A stretch of DNA of 20,332 bases, from IMG/VR virus record IMGVR_UViG_3300031521_000400, positions 1 to 20,332 of that record, one strand, 5' to 3'. Made by a program: the position numbers and the translations under genes. The notes under the pieces are model-generated. The model searched no databases, had not been told where the DNA came from, and was given only the letters and a program-made list of their open reading frames with translations. Positions 1-6,385 of this stretch are shown one piece after another. Every line of letters starts with the position of its first letter. Position 1 is the first letter of the stretch. Origin of the DNA: a virus.

Positions 1-554
1 TTACGTCCAATGTTATTACTACCACGATTGCAGGTACTGCAGTTGCTTCTACGTTTGCCACGGATCATGCAACGACCATGACAGCCCATATTGCAGCGAT
101 TAATGCCAATGCAACTCTTGTTGCTGCTGGTTATAGTGCTGCTGCGGGTGGCTCCAATCTGATTGTTGTTATTACAGGCCCCGTTGGTACTTCTGTTGCT
201 GTTACTTCTGTTGTTACCCTTGGTGCTGGTCAGGCAACTGCAACTTATACCTACACCACTAATGCTAAGTTCCTTGGTATTGCTGCGTTCGTTCAGAATG
301 GTGGTAAGGATTGGGGTGCCGGTAACGCAGGATGGAAGACTGGCATGTCAGTCAACATTGTTGCTGACGGTACAGCGTGGGTTCCTGCAGAAAGTTCTGT
401 TTCTGATAAGAAAGCCGCTTATGTAGTTATTAGTGGAACGGGAACGATTGGCAATTTTGGAACAGTTTCTACCAGCAATTACGACATTGGTAGTTTCTTC
501 CGCTCGAACGTAAACAATGGCCTTGCGATCCTTGAAGTTCGCGGTCTCAAATAA
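1..554 (+). CDS. Capsid cement (decoration) protein, 5' end missing
   Basis: The frame is open to the left edge (codons begin at base 3), so the true start lies outside the window; the internal ATG at 78 should not be taken as the start. The visible part, about 183 residues, is rich in Ala, Thr, Val and Gly with alternating small and beta-branched residues, as in an all-beta structural protein. It ends in ILEVRGLK, resembling the C-terminus of phage structural cement proteins (P22/N4-type 'Gp24' family). Such proteins bind the outside of the expanded capsid and stabilise it. The position directly before the major capsid gene, with 11 bases between, fits this role. The family call is from sequence style and context, not a catalytic motif. 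No signal peptide or membrane segment is seen. Confidence 0.65.
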   Translation, partial: TSNVITTTIAGTAVASTFATDHATTMTAHIAAINANATLVAAGYSAAAGGSNLIVVITGPVGTSVAVTSVVTLGAGQATATYTYTTNAKFLGIAAFVQNGGKDWGAGNAGWKTGMSVNIVADGTAWVPAESSVSDKKAAYVVISGTGTIGNFGTVSTSNYDIGSFFRSNVNNGLAILEVRGLK

Positions 555-565
555 GGAGGTAGGAA

Positions 566-1504
566 ATGGCTGATGATCTGATGCACCTTGATTCTGGAGA
601 GTCTATTTTCTTCACCCGTGATCTTGAAACGATTCGTGCCAAGACTTATGACATTAAGTATGACGATAATTTTAAGATGCTTGCCACGCTTCCCATCTCT
701 ATGGAAGGTGATCCCCTCGATATTGACATTACCCATCGTTCCTATGGTCGTGTAGGTATTGCTAAGATGGGCGGCGGGGACTACGCCACCGACTTCCCAT
801 CCGTCGATATCTTCGCTACCGAGACGACTGTTAAGGTCTATCCTGTACAGGCTTCATATCGGTATAACAAAGATGAAATTGCCCGTGCTGCTAAGATGAA
901 TCGTCCCCTTGATGCTCTTCGTGCTTCTGCTGCTCGTAAAGCTGTCGAAAAGAAGCTGAATGATGTTGCAATGAACGGTGACACTGTTACCGGTGTTGTG
1001 GGATTCTTTGGCCTTGCAGGAACCTCAACTTATACTGTTCCTGCTGGAGCTGCTTCTAGTACCATCTGGAGCACCAAGACTTCTGACGAGATCTTGAAAG
1101 ATCTGTTTGGTATCAGCAATGCTATCATCCAGTCCACTAAAGGTATTGAGATCCCTGATACCCTCATGCTCCCGCTTTCTAGCTACCAGCTCATTGAGCA
1201 GAAGCGTCTTGCAGATGAGACCGAGAAGACAGTTCTTCAGTACTTCCTTGAGACCAGTAAGAACATCACGAACGTCCTTTGGTTCAACGAGCTTGAGACG
1301 ATTATGCCCTCTGGATACACCTCCACTAAGGGTATGTTCTGTTTCAAGAACGATGCAGACCACGTAGTTTTTGACCTTCCGATGGATTTCTCTCAGGAAG
1401 AGGTTCTGCGCGATGGACTCGCTTATGTGATCCCTTGCAGAGCGAAGACTGCGGGCTGCACCTGCTTCTATCCCTTATCAATTTGCAAAGGGTTTGGGAT
1501 TTAG
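566..1504 (+). CDS. Major capsid protein (DUF2184 / HK97-fold type)
   Basis: The 312-residue protein forms the icosahedral shell. An AAGGAGGT ribosome binding site at 553-560 sits just before the ATG and is one of the strongest in the window, as expected for the most abundant virion protein. The N-terminal stretch FFTRDLETIRAKTYDIKY, the middle SYRYNKDEIARAAKMNRPLD (about residues 98-117), the Arg/Ala-rich helix after it and the C-terminal CFYPLSICKGFGI match the layout of DUF2184 capsid proteins, which adopt the HK97 fold. No prohead-protease-type N-terminal scaffold arm is seen; length is normal for the family. The C-terminus looks complete, so the endonuclease gene downstream does not interrupt it. 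A terminator hairpin follows at 1523-1548. Confidence 0.85.
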   Translation: MADDLMHLDSGESIFFTRDLETIRAKTYDIKYDDNFKMLATLPISMEGDPLDIDITHRSYGRVGIAKMGGGDYATDFPSVDIFATETTVKVYPVQASYRYNKDEIARAAKMNRPLDALRASAARKAVEKKLNDVAMNGDTVTGVVGFFGLAGTSTYTVPAGAASSTIWSTKTSDEILKDLFGISNAIIQSTKGIEIPDTLMLPLSSYQLIEQKRLADETEKTVLQYFLETSKNITNVLWFNELETIMPSGYTSTKGMFCFKNDADHVVFDLPMDFSQEEVLRDGLAYVIPCRAKTAGCTCFYPLSICKGFGI

Positions 1505-1516
1505 ACTAGGTTAAGG

Positions 1517-1556
1517 TATGAGGGGTATTGTGTTAATCCACAGTACCCTTTATACT
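1517..1556 (+). promoter_or_regulatory. Possible degenerate promoter overlapping the capsid terminator
   Basis: TTGTGT (1528-1533) and TATACT (1551-1556) are spaced by 17 bp. The -35 is poor (3 of 6) and the -10 good. The block 1517-1538 is 17/22 identical to 4810-4831, the upstream half of the tail-tube promoter (both start TATGAGGGGT and share AATC, then CAGTA), so it may be a decayed copy of the same element. It could drive the endonuclease and the head genes behind the terminator. Low confidence. Confidence 0.3.
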
Positions 1557-1557
1557 T
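1523..1557 (+). terminator. Rho-independent terminator after the capsid gene
   Basis: Arms 1523-1532 and 1539-1548 (GGGTATTGTG / CACAGTACCC) pair over 10 bp with a single G-U wobble around a 6-base loop, and TTTATACTT follows. It lies 18 bases after the capsid stop codon. It would separate the very abundant capsid message from the endonuclease and the head-completion genes. Confidence 0.65.
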
Positions 1558-1592
1558 CCATTATTAAACTTTTTCAAGGAGAGACTTTAATA

Positions 1593-2534
1593 ATGGGATG
1601 TGTGTATAGAGCAACTTGTAACACAACAGGGAAGTATTATATTGGGAAGACTATTGGGCCTTTGAAAGAAAGAGCGTACGCCCATAAAATAGCAAAAGAT
1701 GATTGTGTATTTCATAGAGCTTTACGAAAATATGAGTGGGATGATTTTACATGGGATATATTGTATGAGGACAATGATGAGCAAGCTCTGTATTGTAAGG
1801 AGCGACTTTTCATAAAGATATACAATTCAATACTTCCATATGGGTATAATATGACCACAGGGGGAGATGGGAATTACAGCATAGAGTGTAGTGATGATTG
1901 GCGATTTAAAAATATGGAGAGGGCTTATAGATTAGCCAAACAGATATACTGTGTAGAGCTAAATAAAGTGTATCCTTCTATATATGAGGCTCATTATGAG
2001 ACAGATGTAACAGCGGGCTGTATAACTTCACTCTGTAACAACCCATTTCGAAAGGCACATAAGTATCATTTTTGTTATGCTTATACAGACACTATAGAGG
2101 AGTTGCGTAATAGATATATCTGCAACAAATTGCAATATGGTAACTACAAGGATGACTCTCCAATTGCTAAAGAACGTAGGGCCAAAGCTGCTAGTGGTCA
2201 AAAATGGCCTCCTCATATGTATTTAATTATGGCAGATCGTATGTCTGGTGAACGTAATCCGTTTTATGGGAAGCATTTATCGGAAGAACAGAAAGCGCGA
2301 GTGGGTACTTATGCAAGTGCTCATTTTAAGGGTGCAGGAAATCCATCAGCTAAAGATGTGATGAATTTAGATACTGGAGAACATTTCTCTACAATGAAAG
2401 GTGCTGCAGAATTCTATCATCTGCCACCTAAAGCAGAGAGCAATATATGCTCATGCTGCACTGGTAAGCTAAAGACTGCCTATGGATATAGGTGGGCTTA
2501 TTATAAAGAAGGTAAAGACCTTCAAAAATCATAA
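1593..2534 (+). CDS. Free-standing GIY-YIG homing endonuclease
   Basis: The start is the ATG at 1593, preceded by AAGGAGAG; the in-frame ATG at 1518 would run the protein through the terminator hairpin and lacks a good ribosome binding site. The 313-residue product has a GIY-YIG nuclease domain at residues 1-92: CVY at 3-5, YIG at 16-18, the likely catalytic Arg27 and metal-binding Glu70, and GYNMTTGGDG at 84-93. It is followed by a NUMOD1-like DNA-binding unit (about 117-163), a NUMOD3 motif (GERNPFYGKHLSEEQKAR, about 219-236) and a second NUMOD1-like unit (about 250-304). Such modular enzymes nick or cut a specific site and copy their own gene into it. The gene is more AT-rich than the capsid gene before it, which fits recent insertion. 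No split host gene is visible, so it appears free-standing rather than intron-borne. Confidence 0.88.
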   Translation: MGCVYRATCNTTGKYYIGKTIGPLKERAYAHKIAKDDCVFHRALRKYEWDDFTWDILYEDNDEQALYCKERLFIKIYNSILPYGYNMTTGGDGNYSIECSDDWRFKNMERAYRLAKQIYCVELNKVYPSIYEAHYETDVTAGCITSLCNNPFRKAHKYHFCYAYTDTIEELRNRYICNKLQYGNYKDDSPIAKERRAKAASGQKWPPHMYLIMADRMSGERNPFYGKHLSEEQKARVGTYASAHFKGAGNPSAKDVMNLDTGEHFSTMKGAAEFYHLPPKAESNICSCCTGKLKTAYGYRWAYYKEGKDLQKS

Positions 2535-2545
2535 AGGAGATACCT

Positions 2546-3040
2546 ATGATTATTACGTCGAAAGATACCGGATGTATTCTGGTTCCGTGTGCTACGATCC
2601 CCAATACCTATGTAACTATTGTTCCGGGTACTAGTGAAATTGATGATATTCAGTGGGCTGACGCCCGTGCAACTGCCCAGCATTTTTTGGATGATGAGAC
2701 TCTCCATGAGGAATTCTACAAGGTGAACTATGAAGACATCCTTGTTAAGAAAGGGGAAGACTCTGAAGGTGCAGATGACGAACTTGCTTATCCTCAGGAG
2801 CTTGTCCTTGAGTCTGATGATAAGAAAGAAAAGAATAAGCGACTTGTTCCTGCTAAACTGGCTAATATTGACCGTAAGGGTGGAAAAGTTGGAGCTGGTG
2901 GCAAGGTAATTGCTCTTGTTAAGAACACCTTCCATCCTGATACGTTGCGTAACTGGTATGATACTGAAGAGCGGCAGGATGTACGCCTTGAGATTTTCAA
3001 ACAGAAAGAAGGTGTCGAAAAGGGCACCATCAAAGGATAA
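2546..3040 (+). CDS. Hypothetical phage head-region protein
   Basis: I do not recognise this 164-residue protein. Its AAAGGAGATACC ribosome binding site overlaps the endonuclease stop codon. The N-terminal half contains a hydrophobic stretch (residues 1-30, probably beta structure). The middle is very acidic (about residues 70-95) and then strongly basic (KKEKNKRLVPAKLANIDRKG). A Gly/Lys-rich segment and a second charged region complete it. There is no signal peptide, membrane segment or catalytic motif. Its place between the major capsid gene and the DUF4054 adaptor suggests a small virion or head-assembly protein. That is inference from synteny only. Confidence 0.6.
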   Translation: MIITSKDTGCILVPCATIPNTYVTIVPGTSEIDDIQWADARATAQHFLDDETLHEEFYKVNYEDILVKKGEDSEGADDELAYPQELVLESDDKKEKNKRLVPAKLANIDRKGGKVGAGGKVIALVKNTFHPDTLRNWYDTEERQDVRLEIFKQKEGVEKGTIKG

Positions 3041-3044
3041 ATAA

Positions 3045-3425
3045 ATGACCGCCGAGGAAATACTGCAATATGAGTGCCCTGCTCTCTATGCACTTACTGC
3101 TACCATGAATTATTATGTAGCCTCTGCTAGGCTTGAACTCAGTGCTAGCGTCCTCGGTGTTTTTTATGACAAGGCTGTAGCTTATCTTGCTGCTCATCGC
3201 TACAGCCTTAATACAGTCCAGAATTCAGCCGTAGGAGCTGGGGCTGGTAGAATCACTTCTAAGACCGAAGGAAGGCTCTCTGTATCATTTGGTGGTATAG
3301 ATAGTGCTACTGATGATTATGGACTTACAAATTATGGTTTACAGCTTAAAGGCATCATAGATAAATGCGGACTAGTGGCTTCGTCTTCATCCACTTTTGC
3401 TGTTAATTGCCTTATGGACAATTGA
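3045..3425 (+). CDS. Head-tail adaptor, DUF4054 family
   Basis: At 126 residues it has the usual length for DUF4054 proteins, which join the portal ring to the stopper in the neck of siphoviruses and related phages. Visible family features are the helical segment VFYDKAVAYLAAHRYSL (about 39-55), the Gly-rich turn followed by ITSKTEGRLSVSF (about 70-82) and the later TNYGLQLKGIIDKCGL. The ribosome binding site AAAGGA is 7 bases before the ATG, and only four bases separate this gene from the one before. The next gene begins one base after the stop codon (TGATATG), so translation is probably coupled. Confidence 0.75.
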   Translation: MTAEEILQYECPALYALTATMNYYVASARLELSASVLGVFYDKAVAYLAAHRYSLNTVQNSAVGAGAGRITSKTEGRLSVSFGGIDSATDDYGLTNYGLQLKGIIDKCGLVASSSSTFAVNCLMDN

Positions 3426-3426
3426 T

Positions 3427-3774
3427 ATGGCATTATTCCCTGAATGCAGAGAAACACATAGAGTATATAGGCAAGTTGAAGCTAGTGGCTTTTCAGATGC
3501 CACTCTTACTTATGTAGGAACAGTACAAGGCAGACTTGAGCCCATAGGTGCAAGTGAAGCCTTTTTGAATGAGCAAAATAACCAGAATATATCCCATTAC
3601 GACTTCTTGGATGTTTCCTATGACGGAGTTGTAATGGCGCAAGATTATATATTGGATCCTAGAAACAAGCAATATCATGTTGTTGGTGAACCAGAGGTGT
3701 GGCGGAATCTTATACCTCAGTTAGTCCTGAAGTTAGAGATACCTCAGACGGAGATAGACGTAAGTGACCTCTAA
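3427..3774 (+). CDS. Head-closure / stopper-like neck protein
   Basis: The start is taken at the ATG at 3427, one base after the previous stop; an in-frame ATG at 3397 lies inside the previous gene and would add ten residues unlike a neck protein. The 115-residue product has DATLTYVGTVQGRLEPI near the N-terminus and DGVVMAQDYILDPRNKQYHV in the second half, the beta-rich pattern of small head-tail joining (stopper) proteins. These seal the portal after DNA packaging. No strong ribosome binding site is seen, so translation probably relies on re-initiation from the DUF4054 gene. The family call rests on pattern and on its place between the adaptor and the gp10-like gene. Confidence 0.6.
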   Translation: MALFPECRETHRVYRQVEASGFSDATLTYVGTVQGRLEPIGASEAFLNEQNNQNISHYDFLDVSYDGVVMAQDYILDPRNKQYHVVGEPEVWRNLIPQLVLKLEIPQTEIDVSDL

Positions 3775-4327
3775 TTATGTCAAATGGAAATGTTCGGGGG
3801 AGATTACTAAATCAGCTTTCGCCGATGCTCTTCCTATAGGCATACAGGCTCTTATGAATGATGTCGGGGCTAAAGCAGTAGCAAATATGAAGGCTATAAC
3901 CAGCAAGCATGATGCCTCTGGTGAATTAACAGATTCTATTATGTGGGTTACTGCTGCTGGTGGAACCCATCCTAGTGGGTGGGCAGGTGAAACTAAAGAA
4001 GTAGATGCTCCTACAGATATTTACACAGTACGAGCTGGATCTGCAGCAGAACATGCTATTTATAGGGAAACAGAATCGAGTATTCACTTGACTGATGATG
4101 GTAGTGATTTGTTTATTGAGCGTATGAAGAGTTGGTACTGGATTAGATTTAAGAAAAATCCAGATGATCCAGATAACAAGAATAGCTTCTATAAACTCTT
4201 GAGTAAGATACGGAATACTAAGACAGCAGGTGTGCCTTTTGTTAAACCCACTAAAGATATGATAGTGCCCTATGCAAATAGCAGATTCAAGACCATTATG
4301 AATATGGCGTTAAGGACTAAAAAATGA
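3764..4327 (+). CDS. HK97 gp10-like neck / tail completion protein
   Basis: It begins with GTG at 3764, overlapping the last codons of the stopper gene; GGAGAT at 3750-3755 supports this start. The 187-residue protein has a conserved layout for gp10-like proteins: an N-terminal helix (IGIQALMNDVGAKAVANMKA), then SGELTDSI, a beta hairpin ending in YTVRAGSAAEHAIYRE, and a basic C-terminus (NMALRTKK). In related phages this protein sits at the junction of head and tail. The stretch of about residues 105-165, including KSWYWIRFKKNPDD, is longer than in the shortest family members and may be a local insertion. It ends with an ATGA overlap with the next gene. Confidence 0.65.
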   Translation: MTSNYVKWKCSGEITKSAFADALPIGIQALMNDVGAKAVANMKAITSKHDASGELTDSIMWVTAAGGTHPSGWAGETKEVDAPTDIYTVRAGSAAEHAIYRETESSIHLTDDGSDLFIERMKSWYWIRFKKNPDDPDNKNSFYKLLSKIRNTKTAGVPFVKPTKDMIVPYANSRFKTIMNMALRTKK

Positions 4328-4737
4328 TAGAAGCAGATATAATTGGAATCCTACAAGGCAACTCAACCCTCACTACAGCTCTTGGGGGTATCAATAAGAT
4401 ATTCTATATTCAGGCAGGAACTACTGCAACTATGCCTTGGTTGCTTGTGGAAGTGGCCTCTGGAACTCCTCAGAAGATGGGGGCTAGTAGGCAGCAGGTT
4501 ACAGCTACAGCCCGACTCACACTTGCCATTGCACATACCAGTGCTGTCAAGGGTAGGCAGATAATGGAATACGCTAAGGACGCTTTACAGGGATTGCGCG
4601 GAGACGCTACAGAGAGCAAGGACTTGGAAGTCCGGTGTAGCGATGTGACTAGCTATGCAGGGGTTGGTTCTACAGATATATTTAACCTTACCTGCACCTG
4701 TAAGTTTATGGAAGACTGGGTTACACAACACGTTTAG
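4324..4737 (+). CDS. Tail terminator protein (DUF3168-like)
   Basis: The ATG overlaps the previous stop codon (ATGA at 4324-4327), so the two genes are translationally coupled. The 137-residue product has the tail-terminator pattern: a short N-terminal helix, IFYIQAGTTATMPWLLVEVAS with a central Pro, a stretch of beta strands (VTATARLTLAIAH), the helix GRQIMEYAKDALQGL and a final beta strand (FNLTCTCKF). Tail terminators form a hexamer that caps the tail tube at the correct length and docks to the neck. It is the last gene before the regulatory region 4738-4927. Confidence 0.7.
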   Translation: MIEADIIGILQGNSTLTTALGGINKIFYIQAGTTATMPWLLVEVASGTPQKMGASRQQVTATARLTLAIAHTSAVKGRQIMEYAKDALQGLRGDATESKDLEVRCSDVTSYAGVGSTDIFNLTCTCKFMEDWVTQHV

Positions 4738-4742
4738 TTCAT

Positions 4743-4764
4743 GTACCGGGAGTACCGGGAGTAC
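4743..4764 (+). repeat. Short tandem repeat, GTACCGGGA x 2.4
   Basis: Two perfect copies of GTACCGGGA and a partial third (GTAC) lie directly after the tail terminator gene. GTAC is itself a palindrome, so three palindromic centres are spaced by 9 bp. The role is unknown; it may be replication slippage or a small protein-binding site. Confidence 0.6.
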
Positions 4765-4777
4765 AAGGAATATTCAG

Positions 4778-4808
4778 AACCCGCTGTAATAGGTGGGTTT
4801 TTGCTTTG
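4778..4808 (+). terminator. Rho-independent terminator before the tail-tube promoter
   Basis: Arms AACCCGC (4778-4784) and GTGGGTT (4793-4799) pair over 7 bp with one G-U wobble around an 8-base loop, and the 3' arm runs into TTTTTGCTTT. It ends the head/neck transcript just before a strong promoter. Confidence 0.75.
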
Positions 4809-4820
4809 TTATGAGGGGTG

Positions 4821-4859
4821 TTGACAAAATCATACAGTAGTGTATCCTTTTGTATACAA
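4821..4859 (+). promoter_or_regulatory. Tail-tube promoter with palindromic operator-like site
   Basis: A perfect -35 TTGACA (4821-4826) is followed after 16 bp by TATCCT (4843-4848). A 20-bp inverted repeat GTGTAT-N8-ATACAA (4840-4859; five of six arm positions pair) covers the -10 and the expected start near 4855. The promoter upstream of the holin gene (19486-19524) has the same hexamers, spacing and inverted repeat, while the spacers differ. Conservation of only the functional parts supports both a real promoter and a shared regulator. A palindrome over the -10 is typical of a repressor operator, but an activator or anti-terminator site is not excluded. Confidence 0.75.
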
Positions 4860-4921
4860 TGCCAGTTTGGCACTTATACAAAGAGATGCCCTCCTATTTA
4901 TAGAGGGCCTAAAAATAGGAG
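4860..4921 (+). promoter_or_regulatory. Structured leader that can hide the tail-tube ribosome binding site
   Basis: Three pairings are visible: TGCCA/TGGCA (4860-4872, 3-base loop); a hairpin 4888-4908 with GCCCT/AGGGC, one bulged C, CTA/TAG and a TTTA loop; and a perfect 9-bp pairing of CTCCTATTT (4891-4899) with AAATAGGAG (4913-4921). The second and third share bases 4891-4899 and so exclude each other. The third covers the TAGGAG ribosome binding site of the tail-tube gene. Translation could be switched or timed by refolding. No known riboswitch class is recognised. Confidence 0.5.
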
Positions 4922-4927
4922 AAAACG

Positions 4928-5581
4928 ATGAGTTTGAATAGACTCGTAGGAAGTGATGGTGAGCTTTGGGGCTATACCTTTGGAACACCTCTCATTACAG
5001 GTTCAGCAACTGCTGGTGCTGAATATAAAATTGTAAAACTTGATGGGACTACAGTATTCCCTGCAGGCTACAAAGTTGGGGATTTGTGGACTTGTCCGAA
5101 AACCACTCCTCCAACATTTTCAGCAACTAATAGTGCTGCTCTTGCAACAGCTAAACTTGTTGGTGAGATCACCTCTTTTAAGTTTACCTTTTCTAAGGAT
5201 GCTGTTGAGGTTACTACTCTTGCTGATTTGGTCAAGGTATATCGTGCGGGAAAATCTGATGTAACAGGCACCATTGAAGGTATCACTTTTGTGGATGCCC
5301 TTGCTGATGGTTCCTCTCTTGCTAATCGTTTCATCCGTATTGTTAATATTGGTTCTACTGGTGACACCACTCTTAATACAGTAGATACATCTGACCTCTT
5401 TGTTAAATGCTATCTTCAGAAGGATGATTCCGATGGAGAAACTCAGATATGGCTTGCAGCGCAGGTCGAGCTTCTTGGATACGACTTCGGCGCTGCCACC
5501 TCTGATGCCCAGTCTTGGTCTTCTGACACTCGTATGTTGACCAGCCCGATCATCTTCACCAAAGTCACCCAGACGACCTAA
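4928..5581 (+). CDS. Major tail tube protein
   Basis: The 217-residue protein is called as the subunit that polymerises into the siphophage tail tube. It is rich in Thr, Val, Leu and small residues, predicted mostly beta, with ITSFKFTFSKDAVEVTTL (about 79-96), DVTGTIEGI (about 108-116) and a repeat-like C-terminus, all typical of tail tube proteins. The position after the tail terminator and before the chaperone/tape measure genes is diagnostic. TAGGAG lies 6 bases before the ATG. A dedicated promoter and leader precede the gene, matching the need for many copies. The first 80 residues include a VGDLWTCPKTTPPTFSATNS segment that may be an inserted loop or a virion-surface region. Confidence 0.75.
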   Translation: MSLNRLVGSDGELWGYTFGTPLITGSATAGAEYKIVKLDGTTVFPAGYKVGDLWTCPKTTPPTFSATNSAALATAKLVGEITSFKFTFSKDAVEVTTLADLVKVYRAGKSDVTGTIEGITFVDALADGSSLANRFIRIVNIGSTGDTTLNTVDTSDLFVKCYLQKDDSDGETQIWLAAQVELLGYDFGAATSDAQSWSSDTRMLTSPIIFTKVTQTT

Positions 5582-5609
5582 TAGTTAAATCATTAAAAGG
5601 AGATACCTA

Positions 5610-6014
5610 ATGATTAAGCAGATTTCGATTAACACTGAGCGCGTTTTCATTCCGACTTTTGACGGCAATGATAAAGCCGATCCAAATGACCAGATCAAGG
5701 TTCATTACAAAGCGATTACTTCTTCCATTAAGGAAGATCTGGTACGTCGTAATGTAGATCTTAAAAAGAATTCTCAGTCTGGTGAAATGGAACCAACTGT
5801 TTCTCTTCAGATTGATATGCGTAGGACACTTGATAAACTTATTACAGGTATTGAGAATCTTGGTTATGCAGTCAATGGTGGGGAAGCAAAAAAGATTGCC
5901 ACAGTACAGTCTCTGTTTGATGCTGATCTTGAAGTAGGACTGTATCCACTTATTGAGGAAATCTTTGCTTTCTGTAACGATATGCTTAATCAGAGGGTAG
6001 ACGAAAAAAACTAA
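5610..6014 (+). CDS. Tail assembly chaperone, short form (lambda gpG-like)
   Basis: The gene starts with ATG at 5610 after AAAAGGAGATACC. The 134-residue protein is soluble and mixed in charge, with a predicted helical core (KLITGIENLGYAVNGGEAKK, LYPLIEEIFAFCNDML). It lies directly between the tail-tube and tape measure genes, the fixed place of the G/T chaperones that coat the tape measure during tail assembly. Its last codons carry the slippery heptamer A AAA AAC, at which part of the ribosomes shift to the -1 frame and make a 258-residue fusion with the next frame. The homology to lambda G is by position and mechanism; the sequences themselves are not visibly alike. Confidence 0.8.
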   Translation: MIKQISINTERVFIPTFDGNDKADPNDQIKVHYKAITSSIKEDLVRRNVDLKKNSQSGEMEPTVSLQIDMRRTLDKLITGIENLGYAVNGGEAKKIATVQSLFDADLEVGLYPLIEEIFAFCNDMLNQRVDEKN

Positions 6015-6048
6015 GAACTGCTTATCGGTTGCTGGCGACTGGTAAGCA
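6005..6048 (+). promoter_or_regulatory. Programmed -1 ribosomal frameshift signal
   Basis: The heptamer A AAA AAC (6005-6011) lies in the correct register for tandem slippage (A | AAA | AAC) and is followed immediately by the zero-frame stop TAA. After a 7-base spacer, arms 6019-6031 and 6036-6048 form a 13-bp hairpin with three G-U wobbles and a CTGG loop. A purine-rich AGAGGG (5992-5997) 7 bases upstream could act as an internal Shine-Dalgarno stimulator. The -1 frame is open from 6011 to 6385. Frameshifting at this place is conserved in long-tailed phages. Confidence 0.9.
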
Positions 6049-6385
6049 TACAGAACTGTATAGACCCGAAAAAGGACATATACCCCATATCTTAACCGTT
6101 ATGGGGGAGCCAGTAGCAATAAGAAGAGATGAAGTACTAGGAATGGTAACAGATCCAATATTTCAGGAAGCTCTCAGTATATATCAACTGACGAAGTTAT
6201 GGGGCAGCCCAAATGGCAACGGATGGGCGAATGAACCAATAGAAGTGCTTGATGCAATTACAGCGTTGGAACTTGAGGCTAAGGCTTTGGAACATGAGGA
6301 GCTAGACGATGCACGAAATGGTGGTAAAAAACAGCAGTCTGGTGATCCAAAGAGTTTCATGCGAAAAGCAGGAAGTAAAAAATAA
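6011..6385 (+). CDS. Tail assembly chaperone T extension, made only by -1 frameshift
   Basis: This frame continues the chaperone gene after the slip at 6005-6011 and adds about 124 residues, giving a 258-residue G-T fusion. The first codons after the slip read LRTAYRLLATGKHTELY. There is no convincing independent start: the TTG at 6029 lies inside the frameshift hairpin and has no ribosome binding site. In lambda, the T part recruits the tail tube protein to the chaperone-coated tape measure. The C-terminus is charged and flexible (GGKKQQSGDPKSFMRKAGSKK). The stop codon overlaps the tape measure start (TAATG at 6383-6387). Bases 6210-6241 are part of a DNA repeat shared with the tape measure gene. 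Confidence 0.85.
   Translation, partial: LRTAYRLLATGKHTELYRPEKGHIPHILTVMGEPVAIRRDEVLGMVTDPIFQEALSIYQLTKLWGSPNGNGWANEPIEVLDAITALELEAKALEHEELDDARNGGKKQQSGDPKSFMRKAGSKK
6210..6241 (+). repeat. 32-nt direct repeat, copy 1 (in chaperone T)
   Basis: Bases 6210-6241 match 9790-9821 at 30 of 32 positions, the first 19 being identical (core GGCAACGGATGGGC). Here the sequence reads NGNGWANEPI; in the other copy, in another frame, it reads QMATDGQLNQ. The identity is therefore at DNA level, not protein level. Confidence 0.85.

Noticed and set aside
1518-1592. Longer N-terminus for the homing endonuclease from ATG 1518.
   Set aside because: These codons fall on the capsid terminator hairpin, no ribosome binding site precedes 1518, and the GIY-YIG domain begins right after the ATG at 1593, which has AAGGAG.
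6029-6385. Independent gene starting with TTG at 6029.
   Set aside because: The TTG lies within the frameshift hairpin, has no Shine-Dalgarno, and the frame is open back to the slippery site.
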